Source: Gardnerella leopoldii | GTDB lineage: Bacteria; Actinomycetota; Actinomycetes; Actinomycetales; Bifidobacteriaceae | Direction: 5' to 3' | Assembly: GCF_003293675.1 (NCBI RefSeq) | Contig: NZ_CP029984.1 | Span: 372,043 to 436,042 of the forward strand | Length of the DNA stretch: 64,000 nucleotides | Part shown: positions 1-9,300 of the stretch, in pieces | How positions within the stretch are numbered: position 1 is the first letter of the stretch | Layout: the number at the start of each line of letters is the position of its first letter | Made by a program: the position numbers and the translations under genes | The notes under the pieces: model-generated | Told to the model about the DNA's origin: nothing | Database searches by the model: none | Seen by the model: the letters and a program-made list of their open reading frames with translations, nothing else

Positions 1-467
1 TTCTTGACAGTGAAGTTGGTTGGGGTGGTGTTTTCACCTTCTGGCGTATAAGTGATTTCCAGACTATCAGTACCGGCTGCTGGTGTTACGTCAACAGAAC
101 CATCGTTTTGAGGCTTGACGGTTGGAGCAGTTGGCTTAGTTTCTGGAGTGGTTGGGTTGTTTCCGGCTTTACCAGTGGTTTCGTCGGAAGCGGTGTTACC
201 CTTCTTATCTTTAGCTTTTACCTCACTGCCGTCTTTGACTTTGTTTGCTGGAATAGTGACTTTACCAGTGTTTTCGTCAACGGTTACGCCTTCTGGAGTG
301 TTTTCACCCTTCTTCCACTTACCGTTTTCTTTCTTGACAGTGAAGTTGGTTGGGGTGATGTTTTCACCTTCTGGCGTATAAGTGATTTCCAGACTATCAG
401 TACCGGCTGCTGGTGTTACGTCAACAGAACCATCGTTTTGAGGCTTGACGGTTGGAGCAGTTGGCTT
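1..467 (-). repeat. Near-perfect 330-bp tandem repeats within the surface protein
   Basis: Bases 1-137 match 331-467 with one mismatch (G28 versus A358, a Thr/Ile change), giving a period of exactly 330 bp or 110 codons. The encoded module starts PTAPTVKPQNDGSVDV and includes EGENTTPTNFTVKK. The array is cut by the window edge, so the copy number is unknown. Almost identical in-frame repeats are expected to expand and contract by recombination. Confidence 0.93.
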
Positions 468-2807
468 CACGGTTATGGTTAGCTCTGCGGTGCCGGTTTT
501 TCCTGCCGAGTCTTTTACCGTGAAGGTTATAGTATGTGTGCCAACTTCCTTCGGCTGCATATTCTTAACTGTAAGATCAAAATCCTTTTCTTTATCAGTA
601 TTAGTTGTTTGACTTGATTTTATTCGAGATGAGAGTTCGTTAAGTTCAAGACCTAAACCTTGCATCAAAGCTTGTGCATTAGGTACTTCTTCAACCTTCA
701 CATCATCTTTAGCAACAATGTGAATCTTCAGATCTTGCCCAACTGCTACAGACAATGAATCGGCAGTAGCAGTAATTGTTGGGTTTTGAGTATCCTTAGG
801 CGCAGTAGCTTGTTTTTTGTCACTGTTTTCTGAAGTTAGGTTAAACCCTTGAATTGTTACTTTAGGAGTCTTTTCATCAGGCTTCTTTACAGTCGTTGTT
901 GCATACACGGCGCCTTCAGGAATTCCATCCTTAACAGTAATCTCCGCTTTACCATTCTTAATCGTTGTAGTAGAGCCGATTTCCTTGTTATCTTTATCAA
1001 ACAGTTTAACTGTTGTAGTAGTGCCCTCAGGAATGCCGCTTCCAACAGATACTGTTACTTTCTGCCCTTTCTTTCCAGCAAGATTAGTCAGATCAGTGTC
1101 GATAACTGGCTTCTGTGGTTTAACATTGATGGTTACTTTTGTTATACTCGTGGAATTATCGGAGTATGTTCCCTTAATACTAGAGGTAAATACGCCGACT
1201 GTCTTAGTGTTTGGAGCAGTGCCGTTCCACTTTAATGTTGGTTGTTTGTCAAGCTTGCTGCCATCTTTAACAGTTACAAAATTGTCAATTTCTGTCAATT
1301 GCGGTAATTTTCCACCAACGGTAGTATCAATGGTTTTACCGGTAAGAGGATGTTCTTTAGAAAGTTTTGGCTTTTTAGTAACTTTGACTTTAACTTTGCG
1401 TGTGGTAACGTTTCCAGAACCATCCTCGGAAGTAATAGTTACTGTCTTGTTGTTCATGTCTTTAGTAACAGTGATGTCGCCTGATGAAAGCGGATTACTT
1501 TCGCTTCCAGCGCCTTGCTTGGTTATAGGAGTGTCCGTTAAACCAGAAATGCTAAACTTCTCAATATAACCCTTGTCATCGGTGGTAGTGAAGCTTAGTT
1601 TATCGTCTTCCTTGAGTTGAATGGTCTGGTTGTCGTCGGTTATTTCAGTTTTGCCATGATAAATTTTTGGCGCTTTGTTGTCGGCTTTATTGCGCTTTAA
1701 CTTATCATCTTTGTCTTCATCATTGCTTGGATCTCTACCAGAAATAACCGTGTATGCAGAACTTGTAGTTGCTCCCCAAGAACCGCTATTTGCCCATGTC
1801 CATGCGTTTTGAATGTTTGCATACTTGTCGTTATAGTTATCTGCTTTTTTATTAATAGCTCCTGGACGAAGCTTTAATTCTGCATGCATATGATACGCAA
1901 CATCGTCATACGGTTTAGCAACTGTTATACCTAAACCGTAATTTTTGTTATACTGCGGATTGTAAAAAGCATACGTTGTTTGATCTCCAGCCATTCGACT
2001 AATGAGTGCTTCATTTGCGTTTCCATGGAAGATTTGATCTAAATCGTCATAAAGTTTATTACCAGGATTAAGTCCTATACCTACCTGATAAAGAGCATAA
2101 CCATCTTTGCCAAAATGCTGATCAGTTTTTCTCATGTCAGGTACAGAGAATGATAGGGAATCATCTTTCACAAAAGCTTCTGGATCTTGCGAAAGAATGT
2201 GACCTTTGGTTTTCGGTCTGTACGCATCGTACCTAAGATTAGTAACCGTATCAGATTTATATAACCCATTTGAATCCAAGTCTGCAATTGCATATGGTAC
2301 CTGCCATAAGTACCATTGCTTGTTAGATTTAGATACCATTGACTCAGCATTGTTGTTGAAGAAAACATCGAAAATAAGATAATCAGAGTTGTCACGTGTT
2401 TCCACATGTGCATACATAGCTGTTCTATCATTAACGAATTTCCAATTATTATCAGACCCTTCTTCGTCTGATTTTATTTCTGTTGCATTGCTGTTTCTAC
2501 CGCGTACTCTTCTGAATTCAAGAATATTTGGATACTGCAACCAAGGTTTCTTTTCGCCTAGTGGAACATATTCGTGATTTTGAGACTCAGCAACCGTGCT
2601 ATTCGTAAGACTTCTAACTACTCTAGACTGTGTTGGTGTAGGAAGTGGTGTGCGCGTCGTAACAGCCATTGCAGGCTGGCTGCCTAAGCAGGTTGCTGCT
2701 GTCAACAAAGCAGCCATTGTTGCTAACGGAAGCGTATGTATTTTGTGAGCAGAATGCTTTCTAGAAGATTTTGATGATGTATGTTTTGAAGGTTTAGCGG
2801 TTGTCAT
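1..2807 (-). CDS. Large repeat-containing surface protein, N-terminal part (3' end outside window)
   Basis: An open frame runs leftward from an ATG at 2807 (good AAGGAGA ribosome site six bases upstream) to the window edge without a stop, about 935 codons. It starts with a long basic signal peptide whose hydrophobic core is followed by QPAMA, a likely signal-peptidase site near residue 48. Residues of roughly 50-360 form a unique, Trp/Tyr-rich N-terminal domain. After that come Ig-like or Rib-like modules: one around KLSKEHPLTGKTIDTTVGG, others with VTVSVGSGIPEGT-type strands, and then 110-residue tandem repeats that continue past position 1. The composition is typical of wall-anchored adhesins, but the sorting signal is not visible here. 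It was read directly by reverse translation. The adhesin role is inferred from architecture only. A G11 tract lies about 195 bases upstream of the start codon. Confidence 0.85.
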   Translation of the reverse strand, partial: MTTAKPSKHTSSKSSRKHSAHKIHTLPLATMAALLTAATCLGSQPAMAVTTRTPLPTPTQSRVVRSLTNSTVAESQNHEYVPLGEKKPWLQYPNILEFRRVRGRNSNATEIKSDEEGSDNNWKFVNDRTAMYAHVETRDNSDYLIFDVFFNNNAESMVSKSNKQWYLWQVPYAIADLDSNGLYKSDTVTNLRYDAYRPKTKGHILSQDPEAFVKDDSLSFSVPDMRKTDQHFGKDGYALYQVGIGLNPGNKLYDDLDQIFHGNANEALISRMAGDQTTYAFYNPQYNKNYGLGITVAKPYDDVAYHMHAELKLRPGAINKKADNYNDKYANIQNAWTWANSGSWGATTSSAYTVISGRDPSNDEDKDDKLKRNKADNKAPKIYHGKTEITDDNQTIQLKEDDKLSFTTTDDKGYIEKFSISGLTDTPITKQGAGSESNPLSSGDITVTKDMNNKTVTITSEDGSGNVTTRKVKVKVTKKPKLSKEHPLTGKTIDTTVGGKLPQLTEIDNFVTVKDGSKLDKQPTLKWNGTAPNTKTVGVFTSSIKGTYSDNSTSITKVTINVKPQKPVIDTDLTNLAGKKGQKVTVSVGSGIPEGTTTTVKLFDKDNKEIGSTTTIKNGKAEITVKDGIPEGAVYATTTVKKPDEKTPKVTIQGFNLTSENSDKKQATAPKDTQNPTITATADSLSVAVGQDLKIHIVAKDDVKVEEVPNAQALMQGLGLELNELSSRIKSSQTTNTDKEKDFDLTVKNMQPKEVGTHTITFTVKDSAGKTGTAELTITVKPTAPTVKPQNDGSVDVTPAAGTDSLEITYTPEGENITPTNFTVKKENGKWKKGENTPEGVTVDENTGKVTIPANKVKDGSEVKAKDKKGNTASDETTGKAGNNPTTPETKPTAPTVKPQNDGSVDVTPAAGTDSLEITYTPEGENTTPTNFTVK

Positions 2808-3163
2808 AACAATCTCCTTAATTTTCCCTAATCTTTAATGAATTTTTAAACAAATAAATAGAACGAATTCTATGACAAATCTCTCCAATGCTAGTAATAA
2901 AACTCTCTATTTAAATGGGTCTACTTAAAATTCTATCATTTTTTGTTATTTTTCATGATATTTTTCAGTTTTAAATTAGTTTAAACTGTAAAATTTCCTA
3001 CGGGGGGGGGGGTGCTCTAAAAGAAAATTTTTTGCGAAATGTTATAACAACATATATTTTTCGAAAATTTTTTATTATTTTCGTAATCTGTAATACGTCT
3101 TATGGTGTGTTGCAGATTTGTGATTGGGTAATCGCTGAACAAATGTTGTAGTTCATTACCTCA
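2808..3163. other. AT-rich intergenic region upstream of the surface protein
   Basis: No gene was seen here. It contains the leader of the minus-strand surface protein, a G11 homopolymer at 3002-3012 and long A/T runs. No convincing -35/-10 pair could be chosen for the surface gene. The ribosome site is AAGGAGA just before the ATG at 2807. Confidence 0.6.
3002..3012. repeat. Homopolymeric G11 tract upstream of the surface protein gene
   Basis: Eleven consecutive G (C11 on the coding strand of the gene starting at 2807) stand in otherwise very AT-rich DNA. Tracts of this length slip readily during replication. The tract lies about 195 bases upstream of the start codon, so it could alter transcription but not the reading frame. 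Confidence 0.9.
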
Positions 3164-3625
3164 CTATAATTTTGATACTAAATTGTTTAGTACTTTGTCG
3201 AATTCAGACATTCTGTTTTCTTGATTAAAGAATGGAAGACCTATAATCTTGTATCCTCTTCCTAGAATATCGTTAATCTTGTAGTTGTTTTTAATCTGCC
3301 CTAAGAATTTTTCTTTCCACTCATCTTCAAATAAAAGTTGACTACCTTTAGGCTCAACATATGCTTGATATGTTTTAACATCCTCATACTCTTTCTCACG
3401 AATAAAGAGCAAGAAATCAGGCTCAAAACGTTCGCCTGAATCAAACGAATAAATGGCAAGCTCAGGGATTCTCTCATTCCTAATAAGATAGTATTCAAGT
3501 CCTTTTGCTTTAAGCTTCGGCTCCGTAAAAGACGAAAGAATGTGAGCATTTGGAATGTTGAAAATCCAGCCTAGGGGTGCTTCTAGGATGTTTTTATGCT
3601 CAAAAATCAAGTTATCAAGCCAATC
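3164..3625 (-). pseudogene. C-terminal fragment of a type III restriction enzyme (Res) subunit
   Basis: The translated fragment (about 154 residues, DWLDNLIFEHKN through VLNNLVSKL) looks like the extreme C-terminus of the Res subunit of type III restriction enzymes, a helicase-nuclease. It keeps the PD-(D/E)xK-type nuclease motif: EPDF followed by a strand and EPKG. The frame is closed upstream by TAA at 3626-3628. No helicase motifs and no mod methyltransferase are present nearby, and a strong inverted repeat follows directly. The only possible start is a TTG at 3610 without a ribosome site. It is most simply read as a deletion relic of a lost restriction system. Expression as a free nuclease domain is unlikely but not excluded. 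Confidence 0.65.
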
Positions 3626-3631
3626 TTAAAC

Positions 3632-3664
3632 CTTTTAACGATAGTCTTTCCTATCGTTAAAAAG
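3632..3664. terminator. Perfect inverted repeat, probable bidirectional terminator
   Basis: TTTTAACGATAG (3633-3644) pairs with CTATCGTTAAAA (3651-3662) around a six-base loop. Each side is flanked by short A/T runs, so it could end transcription in either direction. It sits exactly where the Res fragment is broken. The rest of 3665-3930 holds no gene I can support. Confidence 0.55.
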
Positions 3665-3930
3665 TGCACTTATTTTGCCTATGCATCTGTTTATGTATGG
3701 AATAAAATCCTGTGGATTATCGGATGATTTTTAGCTACAATTATTTTGTAGACTGCATATATGCATTCTTTGTCCATAATTTACATCCCGTCAGTTTTAT
3801 TAGACTCAAAGATGATTTGTACTACGAGATGAATGAATATTGGGCAGATGATAGTGAATAACAGAGTGAAGATTGAACATGATAATCGTAGCTGCAATTA
3901 GGTAAAGATTAAGTTGTAGAGGAGGCATAA

Positions 3931-4521
3931 ATGAAGCATATCAAGCATTATGCTTTTTTGACTGTGGTAGTTTGCATTATGTCACTTATTTCAGGTTGTA
4001 AGAATCAAAATAGTTTTAGCGATAATAATAGAGAAGTAAAAACAGAAAATAAAAAGTCTGCAAGGAATGAAAAACACTCAGAAAATAATGAAGATGTTGA
4101 CTGGAAAGAGGTAAGTAAAAATGGTGTTGATGAAACTTTGCTCATAAAAAACATAGATGAAAAGGTTCTCACATATGTGGCTAAACAATTACAAAATCTA
4201 TGCGATGAGATTGGTGAAAAGGGGATCAAAGATAAATACCATTGGCTGACAGGACAATGGTATAACGATGTAATATATTCTAAACAATACAAGAGTGTTG
4301 TGTCGTTGGGTAAAAAAGCAATGAAACCATTGTTCCTAATAATATATAAAAGCAAAGAGGCTGGAATGTATGAATGGGTTTGTAGTAAAGCGTTAGATGA
4401 AATATCTGGTTTTGATTTCTCGGGATTAAACAATGGCGTAGGCTGGAGTAATTCTAAAGAATTTTTAAAGGCATTTACCGATAAAATTATTGAACAAAAA
4501 ATTAGCAAACAAAAAAATTAA
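3931..4521 (+). CDS. Small predicted lipoprotein of unknown function
   Basis: This is a 196-residue protein with a ribosome site (AGAGGAGGC) seven bases before the ATG. Residues 1-23 form a lipoprotein signal ending in the lipobox LISGC, so the mature protein would start at Cys23 and be anchored to the outer face of the membrane. The next 40 residues are a polar Asn/Lys/Glu spacer, followed by a helical globular domain with GQWYNDVIYS and GMYEWVCSKALDEISG. I do not recognise the family. The gene stands alone between the Res relic and the MFS transporter, with no visible operon partner. Its surface location is well supported, but the function is unknown. Confidence 0.8.
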   Translation: MKHIKHYAFLTVVVCIMSLISGCKNQNSFSDNNREVKTENKKSARNEKHSENNEDVDWKEVSKNGVDETLLIKNIDEKVLTYVAKQLQNLCDEIGEKGIKDKYHWLTGQWYNDVIYSKQYKSVVSLGKKAMKPLFLIIYKSKEAGMYEWVCSKALDEISGFDFSGLNNGVGWSNSKEFLKAFTDKIIEQKISKQKN

Positions 4522-4832
4522 CAACTCTCTGTTTACAATTGTCTTGGACGCCTACTAGGCAAGGTGAGATTGAGCATTATCAAGTCTCTTATTTGTGATT
4601 GCTAGTGGAGAAACTCGTAGTAGTTTTAGGATGGTTTCTCACGGCTTTAGATGCAAATTTTGCTTTTTTTTTAAACGAGAGTATAGTGTTATCAAATTTG
4701 TCAAATAAGCTATTGGATTTGTGTAGTTTGTAGTGAATTATTTAAGTTGGATAGCAATTTGCAAGTAATCATGCGAGTAGTTATGTAAGTTTGCATTATT
4801 TTGAAAAAGTTTTTAGGGGAGAGTTAGTTGCT
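4522..4832. other. Intergenic region without a recognised element
   Basis: AT-rich spacer between the lipoprotein and the MFS transporter. It contains a T9 run at 4664-4672 and the AGGGGAGAG ribosome site (4815-4823) that decides the start of the next gene. No RNA or terminator could be assigned. Confidence 0.5.
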
Positions 4833-6140
4833 GTGAAGACGATTTTTAGCAAAGATAATATTTTTATTCGTATGAGATCTATTAGTCCGGCATTGCGATG
4901 GGCGCTTGTTGGCTTTTGTTTTTCTATGCTCGGCAATCAGGCGTATGAAGGCTCGGTTTTGCCTTCGATTATTATTGTTGGCTTGCCGGCTTGGGTGATT
5001 GGTTTTCGTAAGACTTTTATGACGGTTGCCGATTTTCTTTCGCCATGCTCTGGTTGGATTGTTGATAAGCTTGGCGGTTTTCGCGCTCTTGCTATGACTG
5101 AAGGCGTAGAAGGCGTGCTCAGTTTGCTGCCGCTTCTTATGCTTGGCTCTCTAGCTTGGAAGTGGTCGCTTGTAGCTCTTTCTTGCGCATTGTTGATTAC
5201 CGGGCAAGTGATTGATATCGCTAGCGAAGTTTTCGAGGTTGATGCTGCCGGCGGCGATGACGGCATGATTGTAAACTACAGCGGCATTGTGAGCGTTTTG
5301 GCGAGTGTTACAGGAACCTTGCTCGGCTCTCCGCTTGGATCTTGGATTGCAAGCTGGTCAATTCCTGCGGTTTTGATTTTCTCGTCCGTGACTTCTTTTG
5401 CGGCTTGTGCTACGCGATTTATTATGAAACAAGATATTTCGCAAGCGTCTTGCGTAGAAGAGGAAGCATCGCAAGATGTAGAGAATGAATCGCAAGAAAA
5501 TCAAGAAAAGCAAACGGAACTGGAAAATAAAGCAGATTCCAAATCTGCAGATAATCAATCTACTATTAAGAAATCTGCGAATCCATCGCTCAAGAGTAAA
5601 ATCATGCTTCTTGCCGGATCTCTTTTGGTTGCTTTTATTCCTGCATGCTCTGTTTCTTATATTCTTCTTGGTCTTGGTAAGCAATATGGCTCTAAATCCT
5701 TAACAATACTGTATATTTTCAGTGGCGTAGGAAGCGTGCTTGCGTCCGTTTTATATGCGCATTCGTCTCAAAAACTCGGTTTAAGAAAAATAGCGGTTTT
5801 AGGAATTGTTGTGAGCTTGCTTGCTTATTGCTTTATGTTTAGTAGTCTTTTGCCAATAATGTGGGTTGCATTCTTCCTTGAATCGATTGGTGGAATGTTG
5901 TTGGTGGAGCCGATTATTGTTGCGCGTCAGATTCTGTTCAAAGGAAGTGCGCTCGCTAAGTTTTCTGGTTGGGCGCGCCTTGCGTTTGCGATTGGTGCTA
6001 CTACTGGATCTTGGATTGGATTTGCATTCTCGTCTACGTTCCAATGGCATCTGTTGCCTATACTTGCGCTGATTTTTACTGCCGGTTTGCTGGCTGTTTT
6101 ACCACAGTTGCCGAATACCAGCTATGCGGCGCTCGCATGA
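4833..6140 (+). CDS. Major facilitator superfamily transporter
   Basis: The GTG at 4833 is chosen as start because AGGGGAGAG lies nine bases upstream. An upstream in-frame TTG at 4791 has no such site. The 435-residue product has about twelve hydrophobic segments in two blocks of six, divided by a long charged cytoplasmic loop of about 60 residues rich in Glu, Gln, Asn and Lys. The segment after helix 2 (DFLSPCSGWIVDKLGGFRAL) resembles the conserved MFS loop 2-3. The substrate cannot be read from the sequence; efflux of a small molecule is one possibility. The gene appears monocistronic, and the next gene has its own promoter. Confidence 0.82.
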   Translation: MKTIFSKDNIFIRMRSISPALRWALVGFCFSMLGNQAYEGSVLPSIIIVGLPAWVIGFRKTFMTVADFLSPCSGWIVDKLGGFRALAMTEGVEGVLSLLPLLMLGSLAWKWSLVALSCALLITGQVIDIASEVFEVDAAGGDDGMIVNYSGIVSVLASVTGTLLGSPLGSWIASWSIPAVLIFSSVTSFAACATRFIMKQDISQASCVEEEASQDVENESQENQEKQTELENKADSKSADNQSTIKKSANPSLKSKIMLLAGSLLVAFIPACSVSYILLGLGKQYGSKSLTILYIFSGVGSVLASVLYAHSSQKLGLRKIAVLGIVVSLLAYCFMFSSLLPIMWVAFFLESIGGMLLVEPIIVARQILFKGSALAKFSGWARLAFAIGATTGSWIGFAFSSTFQWHLLPILALIFTAGLLAVLPQLPNTSYAALA

Positions 6141-6208
6141 TTATTTGTAATATTTAATATTGAATATAGTTATGACCTTAATCACATGGTAGTTTTTGCC
6201 TATATTAC

Positions 6209-6237
6209 TTGAATTATTACGCGGGGGGGGGTATCCT
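6209..6237 (+). promoter_or_regulatory. Promoter with a G9 tract inside the -35/-10 spacer
   Basis: TTGAAT (6209-6214) and TATCCT (6232-6237) are separated by exactly 17 bases. The last nine of these are a run of G (6223-6231). Loss or gain of a G would move the spacing away from the sigma-70 optimum, so this is predicted to be a phase-variable promoter for the adhesin gene starting at 6324. With nine G the spacing is optimal, the presumed high-expression state. The -10 hexamer matches the consensus at only four positions, so the hexamer assignment is a prediction. Confidence 0.6.
6223..6231. repeat. Homopolymeric G9 tract
   Basis: Nine consecutive G lie about 93 bases upstream of the adhesin start codon. 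This is the second such tract in front of a surface-protein gene in this window. Confidence 0.9.
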
Positions 6238-6323
6238 TTGCTCTGTTAACAAGCTCTTTTACAAGACGTGAGTTTATGTCTGCAGAGCGAGTTGAAGAGA
6301 AAATATACAAGTGAGGACTGCTA

Positions 6324-9300
6324 ATGGTTAAGAAAACACAAGCTGCTAAAAACGCTTTACATGTGTCTAAGAATTACGCGTATTTGAAGCCGAGTACACT
6401 TCGTTCAATGGCGAAAGAGATAAGTGGAACTCGTTTAGAAGCATGTAAGTCGTATGCGGTTTCACGTTTACCGAAAATTGCTGTGACTGCAACATTGGCA
6501 AGCTTGCTTGCTTGTGGTGCTGGTTTGCCAACTCATCAAGCTTGGGCTAATGGTTTTAATCTTCCTGATGGTAGCTATAGGTATGCGAATCGCGATTCTT
6601 CTACGCAAGTACAGAAATACGTGGATATTAGCGCAGTTCCTTGTGATAAGAATAAGGAAACTGATAAAGACAAGGCTGATAGAGCAACATTCGGTCAGTA
6701 CTATAAGGTTGATTATCAGTTTAATTCTCATGCTGAATGGTGGGGTGGTCGACCATTCTGGTGGGCGAGTGTGCCTAAGGGTGTTGAGATTGTAAACGGT
6801 AAAGTTACTTTGTACAAAGATGAACAGTTGACTGGTGGTTCTGTTTCTCAACAGGCAGGTGCAACATATACAAAGGATGCTTGGAATCAGTCTGTAAGCC
6901 GTTTCTGGTTTGATAATAATAAAGAGCAAGGTGCTGAATTTAAGAGTAACTGGGAAAGAATGACCGGTGAAGCCGGTGGCTATGACAAATCTGGTAATAC
7001 TCTCGGTACTTCTAGGGAATATAAGGACGCTACTAGTGCCTTGATTATTAACTGGGAGAGTAGAGGCAATAGAAAGTCTAAGATTAGCTTTGTTATTCAG
7101 TTGAAAGATAAAACGAAGCCTTTGAAATTTGCTGCAGGTGTGTACCAAGTGATGGGCAACTGGCATTACACTGCTGGTAAGGTTGAGCTTGCGCCGACGT
7201 TGCCAAAATACTCACAAGAGTTGGAACTCAATTATCCTACTGATAAAGTAGAGGTTGATTCTGCGAAATATGGCAAGAATCTTTCAGAAGATGCGAAGAA
7301 GGCTGTTCTTACAAAGCTGTGGGAAGCTAATAAGAATAATAATGCTGATGTACTGAAAAAGCTTAACGGTATGCCGGAAGTTCCTACTGAAGAGGCTTTC
7401 AAGAAGGCTGTAAAAGTCAATGACGATGGTAGCGCAACGGTAACGTATAAAGATAACTCTACGGATACTATTTCTAAGGAGAATCTAACTAAGCGCTACG
7501 TGCCATTGTCAGAGCGCACAAAAATTATGTATCCAGCTTTGACTCCTGTGAAGGATCTAACTGCTCTTGATCAGTCAGAGAAGAAGCAAGTTGAAAATGC
7601 TATTAAGAATGCTAATAAAGATAAGAATATCAAGAGTGTAACTGTTGATGGTAACGGTAAAGCGACTATCACGTTTGATGATAAAATTGGCACTCCTTCC
7701 ACTAAGACAATTGAAGGCAAGTATCTTGTAAAGAAGCAGTGTTCACTTGCGGATAAGTTTACGCCGTACTATCCAGTTCCAATGGCTGTTGGAAATCCAA
7801 GTAATTTGTCCGCATCTGAACAAAAAACATTGTTAGAAAAAATCTATGAAATTAATAAATCTAACAAAGAATTCATGGATGCTATAGGAAATCCTACAAG
7901 TGCTGATGATGCTAAAAATAAGAATATCATCACTATTGATACTAAAGGCAATGCAACTGTTAAATATAAAGACAATACCAACGATTTTACTTCTGTCGAT
8001 AGGTTGGAAGGCAGTAAGATGGTGTATAAAAGTAAGCCACTTGCTGATTTGACGAATATTACACTTCCAGCTCGTACAGCAGTTGATAATGCTAAGAGTT
8101 TAAAAGAGGAAGACCAGAAGAAAGTTAGACAAGCTATATTAGAAGCCAATAGTGGTCTTAAAAGCAAGCTAAAAGATAAGAATGATAGCGCTATCGCATT
8201 TGATGATAGTAAGCATACTATGACTGTTAAGTTTAATGATGATTCAACGTCTACCTTCGACTATTCTGAGTTGGTATATACCAAAGGTAATCCAGAAAAG
8301 CCAACGATGAAAAAAGGTAACGCGAATGGTTATACATATAACATCACTAAGATTGCTGTTGCTGATAAAAACAAATTAACTCAAGATGATTGGCATAAGT
8401 TTGTTAGGAAGTTTATTCAAGATAACTGGAAGGCAAAAGCTGGAAAATCTGAGATAAACGACCAATATATAAATAGTACGCATGGTCTTCTCGATCAACT
8501 TCATGCGCCTGACCCTAATACGGGTGGTGGTATGACGTTGTATAAATTCTTTAGCGATTGGGATGTAATGTCTGGATCTACACTAAGACTTGGTGATAAT
8601 AGAAGTAATAAAGGTATTGTTTCTTTATATCAGCATGATGATGAGGTTGAGATAAAAGCAGTACGGAGTTGGGATCCAGCCACAGTTATTACTCTTACTA
8701 AGAACGACTGCTTCGTATCTAATGCTGCTGCTCCTAATCCTGAAGCACTTAAGAAGGAAGCTAATGATCTTATTGACAAGATTCTTAAGAAAAATGGCTT
8801 GAATGATCAAGAGATTAAGAAGTTCAAGGAAGATCATCAAGGTGAAATCAACAATATTACTAAGCCAGAAGAGGTAGACAAGATTATTAAGTCTGCTGAT
8901 GAGCATGGTAAAGGTGAGAAGAAAAAGAAAGATGCTCAGAAGCAGATTGAGAATGCTACTAGTGGCTTAGATGAGAAAACTAAAAAAGAGCTTGAAAAGA
9001 AGATTGGTAATGAGACTGATCCTGAAAAGATTCGTGAGAAGATAAACGAGTTCCAAAAGGATCAGGATCAAAAGAAGCAAAAGGAAGCTGATCAAAAGCA
9101 GCAACAAGCTGATCAGCAGGCTGAGCAGGAAAAGCAACAGCAGCAGCAGAAAGATGATGCGAAGGTTGATGGCGAGGTAACGAAGCAGAATCAACAGGAG
9201 CAGCAAGACACAGGCAAGGCTGAAGAAGCTAAGAAGAAAGCTGAACTTGAGAAGCAAAAGCAGGCTGCTATTGATGAAATTCGCAATGGTGAAGATTATA

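Noticed and set aside
985..1569. 194-codon plus-strand frame opposite the first surface protein
   Set aside because: It is a shadow of the surface protein on the other strand, where the continuous frame has a signal peptide and ribosome site.
4664..4672. T9 run (and a T10 run at 21009-21018) as phase-variable tracts
   Set aside because: Runs of this length are common in such AT-rich DNA and neither lies in a recognisable promoter spacer or coding frame.
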